Part shown: positions 1 to 7,200 of the stretch, piece by piece
Layout of the letters: the number at the start of each line of letters is the position of its first letter
How positions within the stretch are numbered: position 1 is the stretch's first letter
DNA from: CAYSBK01 sp964429265
Lineage (GTDB): Bacteria; Planctomycetota; Phycisphaerae; Sedimentisphaerales; Anaerobacaceae
Assembly: GCA_964429265.1 (NCBI GenBank)
Contig: CAYSBK010000009.1
Location: 1 to 34,221 of the forward strand
Direction of reading: 5' to 3'
Length of the DNA stretch: 34,221 nt
Position numbers and translations under genes: made by a program
The notes under the pieces: generated by a model
What the model was told of the DNA's origin: nothing
What the model saw: only the letters and a program-made list of their open reading frames with translations
Database searches by the model: none

Positions 1-2
1 AC

Positions 3-341
3 GTCATCACCGGCAGCTCAAGCTACGGCGTGAACAATACCGGCGGTGTCCCCGTGGACGCCACCTACAACTGGTGGGGCCGCATCAGTGGACCAAACGA
101 CCCTGCCGGGACGGTCGAAACCGATGGCGTAAGCTGCGCCGACGTTTCGCTTATCAAGAACGCCGACGGCCAGGGCGACACGGTAACCGACGGCGACGTC
201 GTTTATTGCCCGTGGCTGTTGACGCCACCGGTATCTTCGAGCGGCGTCTGCCCGCTGGGCGACATGGACGGCGATTGCGACGTGGATTGGTTGGACTTTG
301 CGCTGCTGGCCGAGCACTGGCTTGAAGGAGTCGAGCCGTAA
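3..341 (+). CDS. C-terminal end of an exported beta-helix protein with a dockerin-like tail (5' end outside window)
   Basis: The frame is open from the left edge, so this is the last 112 residues of a longer protein; an internal GTG at 30 should not be taken as the start. The visible part has an NWWG motif (codons around 69-80), typical of the turns of right-handed parallel beta-helix proteins, then a short linker and the sequence GDMDGDCDVDWLDFALLAEH followed by WL. This is a single EF-hand-like, dockerin-type calcium-binding loop with regularly spaced Asp. Such tails are frequent on exported proteins of Phycisphaerae and the CotH protein at 4251 carries a closely related one. Function is inferred only as surface or secreted; substrate unknown. 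Two hairpins follow the stop. Confidence 0.8.
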   Translation, partial: VITGSSSYGVNNTGGVPVDATYNWWGRISGPNDPAGTVETDGVSCADVSLIKNADGQGDTVTDGDVVYCPWLLTPPVSSSGVCPLGDMDGDCDVDWLDFALLAEHWLEGVEP

Positions 342-368
342 TCGGTCACTCCCGCTGCCGCCGGATGA

Positions 369-392
369 GGACCGCGATATTGCGGTCCCTTT
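369..392 (+). terminator. Hairpin downstream of the beta-helix gene
   Basis: GGACCGC (369-375) pairs with GCGGTCC (382-388) across the loop GATATT, 28 bases after the stop codon, and is followed by CTTT only. It could terminate the upstream gene but the T-tract is poor. Confidence 0.35.
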
Positions 393-411
393 GGCGGCGA
401 GGCGTGTGCAG

Positions 412-441
412 GACGCCGGGCAGACACCTCTGCCCGGCGTC
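412..441 (+). terminator. Strong 12-bp hairpin, possible terminator
   Basis: GACGCCGGGCAG (412-423) is perfectly complementary to CTGCCCGGCGTC (430-441) with a six-base loop. The stem is very GC-rich but is followed by TTGGCG, so a classical T-tract is missing. It may be a rho-independent-like terminator, a transcript-stabilising structure or a binding site ahead of the rpsB promoter. Confidence 0.4.
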
Positions 442-532
442 TTGGCGCGCGGTTCTTTTCCCGGTCTCTTTTCGCCCGCAGCAGCAGGGCGATAGAGGCT
501 GCAACCCGAAATCCTCGATTTTGCAAAAAATC

Positions 533-561
533 TTGACACGTTCGACGGTTTGGCATATCGT
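533..561 (+). promoter_or_regulatory. Sigma70-type promoter for rpsB-tsf
   Basis: TTGACA at 533-538 is separated by 17 bases from TATCGT at 556-561 (four of six consensus bases). Transcription would start near 568, leaving a leader of about 58 bases before the GTG of rpsB. The -35 is perfect; the -10 is only fair. Confidence 0.6.
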
Positions 562-625
562 CTTGCGTCTGAGCCGGCGGCAGCGGGCGGCCGGCGGGTA
601 TGCGTAACGGCATTGGAGCATATTA

Positions 626-1600
626 GTGGCCAAGCAGTTGGTTCGTGAACTTATCAGTGCGGGGGTCCATTTTGGACACGGCACCAGTCGCTGGAATCCC
701 AAAATGGCCCCGTTTATTTTCGGCAAGCGCGGTAATATCCACATCATCGACATCAAGAAGACTTTGAAGGGTCTGTTGATAGCCAAGAAGCTGCTGGTGG
801 AGGTAGTTGCTTCCGGCAAGGACGTCATATTTGTCGGGACAAAACGCCAGGCCAAGGAGGCTGTCGAGCGAACCGCAAGGGAATGCGGGATGCACTTCGT
901 GACAAACCGTTGGTTGGGCGGCACTCTTACCAACTTCAGGACCATACGCTCCCGCCTGCAAAGACTCGAGCAGCTCGAAGCGATGGAGGCCGACGGCACC
1001 CTCGACAGCGAAAGCAAGAAACGTGCATCCAGGCTTAAGCGGGAACTGCGGAAAATCAAGGCGAACCTTGAAGGCATCCGCAATCTCAATCGCCTGCCCG
1101 GCGCCGTGGTGGTGGTCGACGCCAGAAAGGAATATCTTGCCGTCCGGGAGGCCGGCAAGCTCGGAATCGCGACAATAGGCATAATAGATACGGATTCGGA
1201 CCCCGATACCGTCGACGTTGCGATCCCCGCAAATGACGATTCGATTAGGGGCATAGAACTGATATTGTCGGAACTCGGCCAGGCGGTGGCGATCGGCAAG
1301 ACGCGGGCGGCCGTCCAGCAACAGGAGATGCCCAAACGGCCGCGGCGGGCACGTTCCCGAAGACCGGCCCTTGCCAGGGCCGATGCCGGTGAAGCGTCCC
1401 CACCTGCCGGACCCGCTGACAGCGGCAGCAGTGAAGAGGCTCAACCGCCGTCTCAGCAGCCCGAAAAACCGGCGGCAGGTCCGGTCGCCGGGCCGCAGCA
1501 GCCCGAACCGCCTGCGGAGGCAGGTAGTCAGGGTGAGCAACCTCCTCAGCAGCCCCAGCAGCAAACCGAGACGGCCCAGACCGAGGACGCGGGTGGTTAG
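626..1600 (+). CDS. rpsB: 30S ribosomal protein S2 with a long disordered C-terminal tail
   Basis: Component of the small ribosomal subunit. The GTG at 626 is chosen because GGAG at 615-618 sits seven bases upstream and the protein then begins with the S2 N-terminus (AKQLVRELISAGVHFGH). S2 hallmarks follow: RWNPKM, KTLKGL, FVGTKRQAKEA, TNRWLGGTLTNF, LPGAVVVVD and IPANDDSIRGIELI. The conserved core ends near residue 232; ordinary S2 proteins are about 230-260 residues, whereas this one runs to 324. Residues from about 233 are low complexity: first an Arg-rich stretch (KRPRRARSRRP), then Pro/Gln/Glu/Ala-rich sequence. Followed by tsf, the usual S2/EF-Ts gene pair, so co-transcription is likely. 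Confidence 0.97.
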   Translation: MAKQLVRELISAGVHFGHGTSRWNPKMAPFIFGKRGNIHIIDIKKTLKGLLIAKKLLVEVVASGKDVIFVGTKRQAKEAVERTARECGMHFVTNRWLGGTLTNFRTIRSRLQRLEQLEAMEADGTLDSESKKRASRLKRELRKIKANLEGIRNLNRLPGAVVVVDARKEYLAVREAGKLGIATIGIIDTDSDPDTVDVAIPANDDSIRGIELILSELGQAVAIGKTRAAVQQQEMPKRPRRARSRRPALARADAGEASPPAGPADSGSSEEAQPPSQQPEKPAAGPVAGPQQPEPPAEAGSQGEQPPQQPQQQTETAQTEDAGG

Positions 1601-1693
1601 CCGCTGGTGCAGGGACGCTGGGCAGGCTTATGCGGCCGTACAAGCTCGTTCGTGGATTTCGCTTGATGATGTTGCGTGCAGGAGTAATTGGAG

Positions 1694-2560
1694 ATGGCTG
1701 AAATCTCTGCTGCGGAAGTAATGAAGTTACGGAAGATGACGTCGCAGGGCCTGATGGACTGCAAGCGTGCGCTGGCCGAGGCCGACGGCGATATAGACAA
1801 GGCGGTCGAGATACTCAGGAAGAAAGGGCTAAGTACGCTGGCCAGGCGTGCGGGCCGGGAAACGACGGAAGGGATTGTTGTTTGCAAACGCAGTGACGAC
1901 GGCAAAGCGATGGCAATGGCGACACTGTGCTGCGAAACGGACTTTGTGGCGAAAAGCGATGATTTTATTCGCGCTGCCGATACATTGGCCGACTACGCGC
2001 TGGCGTGCGAGGCCGACGAGGGGGTCGAGCAACTGCTCGATACCGCAGTCAGTGGAAAGAAGTTCGCTGAAGTCGTCACGGAGACCGCCAGCACGACCGG
2101 CGAAAAAATAGCGGTCGGCGATTACGCAAAGTTCGTCCTCTCCGGCCCAGGACTTATCGAAAGCTACGTTCACTTCAACAAGAAGGTCGGTGCAATGGTT
2201 GAGATTGCGACCGACAGCGAAGAAGTTGCCTCTGCCGAGCCGGTAAGGGTGATGGCAGTGGACATTGCAATGCACATTACCGCCGCCAGGCCGCTGGCGA
2301 TAGACAAAGCCGAAATCGACCCGGCTGTCATCGAAAGGGAAAAGGCTATTTTTGCCGAGCAGGTTAAGAACAAGCCTCCGCAGATCGTCGAGAGAATCGT
2401 CGAGGGCAAGATGAAGAAGTTCTACAAGGAAAACTGCCTGCTCGAGCAAGCCTTCGTCAAGGACGATTCAAAGACGGTTGCGGAAGTAATAGCAGCCGCC
2501 GCGGCTCAGGCCGGCGGTCAGGCCAAGGTCACGAGATTCGTCCGTTTCGACGTGGGCTGA
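1694..2560 (+). CDS. tsf: Elongation factor Ts
   Basis: Guanine nucleotide exchange factor that recycles EF-Tu-GDP in the cytoplasm. The ATG at 1694 is preferred over the in-frame TTG at 1688 because AGGAG at 1680-1684 lies nine bases before it; this gives 288 residues, normal for EF-Ts. The N-terminal UBA-like segment contains KLRKMTSQGLMDCKRAL and the family signature around GMMDCKxAL; the core has the typical ETDFVAKSDDF and, later, VGAMVEI and DIAMHITAARP. The C-terminus carries KFYKENCLLEQAFVKDD, also typical. It lies 93 bases after rpsB with no visible promoter between, so it is probably in the same transcript. Confidence 0.97.
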   Translation: MAEISAAEVMKLRKMTSQGLMDCKRALAEADGDIDKAVEILRKKGLSTLARRAGRETTEGIVVCKRSDDGKAMAMATLCCETDFVAKSDDFIRAADTLADYALACEADEGVEQLLDTAVSGKKFAEVVTETASTTGEKIAVGDYAKFVLSGPGLIESYVHFNKKVGAMVEIATDSEEVASAEPVRVMAVDIAMHITAARPLAIDKAEIDPAVIEREKAIFAEQVKNKPPQIVERIVEGKMKKFYKENCLLEQAFVKDDSKTVAEVIAAAAAQAGGQAKVTRFVRFDVG

Positions 2561-2582
2561 CGTGTCGAAATCTTTGGCGGTC

Positions 2583-2682
2583 NNNNNNNNNNNNNNNNNN
2601 NNNNNNNNNNNNNNNNNNNNNNNNNNNNNNNNNNNNNNNNNNNNNNNNNNNNNNNNNNNNNNNNNNNNNNNNNNNNNNNNNN
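2583..2682. other. Assembly gap of exactly 100 N
   Basis: One hundred undetermined bases between the end of tsf and the 3' end of purE. The round length suggests a scaffold spacer rather than a measured distance, so the true distance, and whether other genes lie here, is unknown. Confidence 0.98.
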
Positions 2683-3127
2683 CAAGTTTTGCGGCAAGCT
2701 GTGGGTCTGACAGAGCCAGGATTTGCACAGCCAGAATTGCAGCATTTTTGGCGCCCGTTCTGCCGATCGCCGTCGTGGCGACCGGGACGCCAGAGGGCAT
2801 CTGGACCGTGCTCAGCAACGCGTCGATGCCCTGCAGCGATTCACCCGCGACCAGGGGCACCCCTATGACAGGCAGAATCGTACGGCTGGCTATGGCACCG
2901 GCCAGGTGGGCGGCCATTCCTGCGGCCGCTATGATTACCCGTATGCCGTTGTCGGCGGCGCGCTCGGCAAAATCGGCCGCAGCCCGTGGGTTCCGGTGCG
3001 CAGAGATTATCCGCACCACAGGCTCGATGCCGAAATCCCGCAGCATATCCACGCAGCCCTGCATCACGCCCAGGTCACTGTCCGAGCCCATCACCACCGC
3101 CACCGGCTTGTCATTCCCAGATAGCAT
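2683..3127 (-). CDS. purE: N5-carboxyaminoimidazole ribonucleotide mutase, 3' end lost in gap
   Basis: Purine synthesis enzyme that converts N5-CAIR to CAIR. The class I PurE motifs are present: VAVVMGSDSDL at the N-terminus, the loop SAHRNP, AAAGMAAHLAGAIAS, LPVIGVP, and SGVPVATTAIG. The ATG at 3127 is chosen because an AGGA lies eight bases upstream and the upstream in-frame residues do not look like PurE. About 148 codons are visible, ending at QLAAKL next to the N run; the usual length is 155-175, so only the last few to about 25 residues are missing. It diverges from amrB. Confidence 0.93.
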
Positions 3128-3156
3128 TTGCCTTGTCCTGCCTCCGTGCTTACAAT
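3128..3156 (+). promoter_or_regulatory. Promoter toward amrB, overlapping the purE promoter
   Basis: TTGCCT (3128-3133), 17-base spacer, TACAAT (3151-3156). The expected start near 3163 gives a leader of about 75 bases before amrB. Confidence 0.5.
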
Positions 3157-3180
3157 AAACCCGTTCAACCGAAGTGGCAA
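3152..3180 (-). promoter_or_regulatory. Promoter toward purE, sharing its -10 region with the amrB promoter
   Basis: On the minus strand TTGCCA (3180-3175), 17-base spacer, TATTGT (3157-3152). Its -10 element overlaps by five base pairs with the opposing -10, so only one direction can be bound at a time. Confidence 0.45.
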
Positions 3181-3237
3181 GCATAGTGGCAGGCGGGCGA
3201 CGATGCAAGCACTAAAGTAGGCGGCGAGGATAAGAAA

Positions 3238-4110
3238 ATGGGAACAAGACCACCGGCCGTAGCGGGGAGATTCTACCCTGCCGGCCGCGACAGTTGCGTC
3301 GAGGAAATCGAACAATGTCTCAGACAATACGAACTGCCTGATGATCTGCCGGAGACGATAGTGGCGGCCATCGTACCCCACGCCGGCTGGACGTTCAGCG
3401 GGCCGCTCGCTGCACTGGCCTTTTCGGCCGTCAAGAAACGACACGAAAAGGTCGACACCTTCGTGCTGCTGGGCGTTGCCCACAGCTACTTCGGCAGGAC
3501 GCCGGCAGTCTACGCTACGGGTGCCTGGGCAACACCGCTCGGCGAGATAGCCGTCGACCAGGATTTGGCCGGGGCGATTTTGGAGGCCGGCACCGCCGAG
3601 GCGGACCCCGATGCCCACGCCTACGAACACAGTATCGAGGTTCAACTTCCGTTCATCCAGCACCTGTTCGGCCCGGTACGGATTGTTCCGGTTGCCGTGC
3701 CCGCCAACGACAGCGCAGTCAGATTGGGCGAGAGCCTCGGCGCGCTGATAAAAGCCAGCCCCAAGACCATCGTATGCGTCGGCACCACCGACCTGACGCA
3801 TTACGGACCGGGTTACGGATTCACACCGATGGGCGTTGGCAGGCAGGCTCTGGAGTGGGCTTCACGCGTCAACGACAAGAAGTTCATAGACGCGGCACTG
3901 GCCCTCGATGCCGACAGGATGCTGGCCGAAGCCGCTGAGCATTGCAACGCCTGTGGCCCCGGTGCCGCTGCCGCTGCCGTTGCTGCGGCAAAGACACTGG
4001 GCAGAACCGCAGGCGTATTGTTGGCCCATACCACAAGTGCAGATGTTATGGCTGCCACGATGGGCACCACCAGCAGCGAAAGTGTAGGTTATGCCGCCAT
4101 AGTCTTCTGA
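3238..4110 (+). CDS. amrB: AmmeMemoRadiSam system protein B (MEMO1 family)
   Basis: A 290-residue member of the MEMO family, related in fold to class III extradiol dioxygenases. Evidence: the N-terminus RPPAVAGRFYPA, then VPHAGWTFSGPLAA, LLGVAHSYFG, EHSIEVQLPFIQHL, VPVAVP, and TTDLTHYGPGYGF, which carry the conserved His/Asp/Glu positions of the putative metal pocket. The ATG at 3238 has GAGGA at 3226-3230, seven bases upstream. In many bacteria amrB travels with an AMMECR1-domain gene (amrA) and a radical SAM gene; neither is adjacent here. The biochemical role of the system is not settled. It is preceded by a divergent promoter shared with purE. Confidence 0.93.
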   Translation: MGTRPPAVAGRFYPAGRDSCVEEIEQCLRQYELPDDLPETIVAAIVPHAGWTFSGPLAALAFSAVKKRHEKVDTFVLLGVAHSYFGRTPAVYATGAWATPLGEIAVDQDLAGAILEAGTAEADPDAHAYEHSIEVQLPFIQHLFGPVRIVPVAVPANDSAVRLGESLGALIKASPKTIVCVGTTDLTHYGPGYGFTPMGVGRQALEWASRVNDKKFIDAALALDADRMLAEAAEHCNACGPGAAAAAVAAAKTLGRTAGVLLAHTTSADVMAATMGTTSSESVGYAAIVF

Positions 4111-4155
4111 TCGGGGTTTTACCGGGCTCCGGCGGCAAGGCCGGCCACGCAGAAC

Positions 4156-4184
4156 TTGCCTGCACGTGCCCGAAATGTTATAAT
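4156..4184 (+). promoter_or_regulatory. Sigma70-type promoter for the CotH-domain gene
   Basis: TTGCCT (4156-4161) and a perfect TATAAT (4179-4184) are separated by 17 bases. The start near 4191 leaves a leader of about 60 bases with a strong GGAGGA just before the TTG start codon. Confidence 0.75.
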
Positions 4185-4250
4185 GCCTTTGGTACAAGAA
4201 CGCCTCGGACGGGTGTTCAAACCTGAATCTTTCGCCTTGGAGGACGGCTG

Positions 4251-7200
4251 TTGGGTTGGTCAACGCACCAGAAGACATTCCACGGAAACACCGCCGTGAA
4301 GTGTCACAAGAGCCGCACAGTGGCCTTGCTGTGCATCTTTGCAGTTGTGCCGGGATTCTGCTGCCGTGTTGCAGCGGGTTTCCCCCTGAAAGTTGATTTC
4401 GGGGACATCGGCCAACCTGTCAAGGCGGGTTGGCATGAGTTCAGCGGCGACCACAATGACGAAATCGACCCCAAGACGCTGGTTTTCGATGTGGATGGAA
4501 CGGCCGTCAGCGTCTCGGTTCAAACCGGCGTGTTAAATGACAGCGGATACCGTACCTACGACGGGGGAGACCTCGGCGGCGATATGGTCTATCCCGATAC
4601 CTACTACGGCCAGATAAACGGCAGGGTAATCCTCACATTGGGGAACCTGCCCGCAGGCAGCTATGAATTGGTTTCGTACCACAACGACAGCAAGCCGTCA
4701 CACGACCAGCAGGACCCCATTCGCGTTACGGTCGCCGGTGCCGTCACGCGGTCGACCAGCGATTCACCGGTGGTTCAGACCAAGAGTCTGGACGATACCG
4801 GTCTCGGCAGCAGCAGGGTGACCTTCACCGCCGACGGCAAAGGCGACGTCATTATTACCTACGGACCCCTGACTAACAACGGCGTTGTCTCGAAGGCGGT
4901 ACTGAACGGCTTCGAGCTGGATTTATTGGTAGCCACGCCCCCGGCCGTAGAGTTCGAATCGGCCCGGTCCGAAGGTTTCGAAGACGTCGGGGCGGCAGCG
5001 CTGGGCGTGGTTGTCTGGCCTTCGACGCCGAACACGGTTACGGTCGATTACAATGTCACCGGCGGCACGGCCGCGGCGGGACTGGATTATACCTTCTCGT
5101 CCGGGACGCTGGTTTTTGCGCCGAACCAGACCGAGCCGGAGTACATCACCCTCAATATCATTAACGACGGCGTGCCGGAACAGGATGAAACGATCGAAGT
5201 CACTCTGTCCAATCCCGTGAACGCCCTGATGGGAGACAACCAGCAGCACACATACACGATTCTTGACCTGCATCCGAAGGTGGGCTTCGAGACGCTGACG
5301 AGCCAATCGGGGGAGAACATATCACCGGCGCGCATCCCGGTGGGCCTTTCATGGACGTGGCCGCAAACCGTTACGGTGGACTACAACGCCACGGGCGGCA
5401 CGGCAACCGGTGGCGGCGTTGATTACACGCTGGAGAAAGGCACTTTGCAGTTCGAACCCGGCCAGCAGAGCCGGTACATCAACATAACTATTGTCGACGA
5501 CCATATTTACGAGAATCCCGACGAAACAATAGAGATAACCTTGTCGAATCCGACCAATGCGACGCTCGGACCCAACACGGTGCACGTTTTTACGATCCTG
5601 CCGCCGAAGGCTTTGGTGTGTCCGCCCGGCGATATTGATGGCGATTGTGACGTCGATGCCAACGACCTGCGTCTGCTGGCACAGCAGTGGCTGGATCCGC
5701 CGGGGCTGTGTTCGGGGCCGAATTGTGCCGACCTTGCCGGTGCCGACGGCGTCAACCTGCGCGACTACGGTCTTGTGGCCCAGAGCTGGCTGGTCGAGTC
5801 TTTTCCCATCGTAATCAACGAGTTTATGGCGGCAAACGACAATACACTGGAGGACCCCGCCGAACCGAACGAATTTCCCGACTGGCTGGAGCTCTACAAC
5901 GGCGGGCAGTTGCCGGTCGACATCGGCGGTATGTACCTTACCGATGACCTCGGCGAGCCTGCCAAGTGGCGGATACCGGACGGACTGGTGATCCCCCCCG
6001 GAGGGTACATCGTTTTCTACGCTGATGATGACGACGAGCAGGGCGACACTCACACCAATTTCAAGCTCAGCGCCTCCGGCGAGGAGGTTGGACTGTTCGA
6101 CAGGGACGGTGTAACCGCTATTGATGCACTTACGTTCGGTCCGCAGGTCAGCGACATATCGTTCGGCAGGTATCCCGATGCCGCGGACAACCTGCGTTTC
6201 TTTGCCGTGCCAACGCCGGCAGCGGAGAACGTCGGCGGCTACCTCGGCCGCGTCGCAGACACAAAGTTCAGTCATAATCGCGGCTTCTACGACTCACCTT
6301 TCAATCTTGTCATCACCTGCGAGACCCCGGGCGCCGAGATACACTACACCCTGGACGGCAGCGAGCCAGCCCAATTCACCGGGGGCGCAACGTACCTTTA
6401 TGCAGGACCCATCAATATCACCGGCACGACCGTTGTCCGCGCCGCAGCGTTTAAGCCCGGCTTTCTGCCGAGCAGCGTTGACGCCCAGACATACATCTTT
6501 CTTGACGATGTGGTTAACCAGCCGGATATGGACCCCTTCGTGGTGGCGCAGTACAGCACGGTCATCAAGGATGCGTTCAGGTCTGTTCCCACACTATCTA
6601 TTACAATGGACCCCGCCGACCTTGCCAATCTCCAGTTGCAGGACAGTCGTGACGGTCCCGGCGACCCCCATCCCAAGCAGGAACTGCCAAGCTCGATTGA
6701 GCTTATCTACGCCGACCCGAACGATGGCGCCGGTTTTCAAATAAACTGCGGCATCGAAGGGCATAGCTGGGCGCTGGACAAACGCAGCTACAAACTGCTT
6801 TTCAATACGGCCTTCGGCCCATCGCAACTGCGATACCCGTTCTTTGAATCGGCGCCGGTCAATTCGGATTCCGCGGTGACGAACTTTGACCGTATAGTGC
6901 TTCGCGCCAGCAAGAATATGGAGGTTACCTATGCCGGCGACCAGTGGACGCGCGATTCGCAGATCGCGATGTCCGGCATCGGCGCCCACGGCACCTATGT
7001 GCATCTCTACCTTAACGGTGTCTACTGGGGCCTTTACAACGCCACCGAGAGACCCGACGCCTGGTTCACGTCATCCTATTTCGGAGGAGAAAAGGACGAT
7101 TATTTTGCCACGAACCACGGATACGAGCGAGGCCTCGGTCACATCAGCGGCGACAGCACCAGATTCGACAATATGGTATCGATGGCGCAGGCCCAAAACC

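Noticed and set aside
346..1335. Long minus-strand frame antisense to rpsB
   Set aside because: It mirrors the codon structure of rpsB, whose protein is unmistakable; no family features in the antisense frame.
2468..3208. A minus-strand frame running from inside tsf through the N gap into purE
   Set aside because: The continuity is an artefact of translating N; purE has a normal length that ends at or inside the gap, and the part over tsf is antisense.
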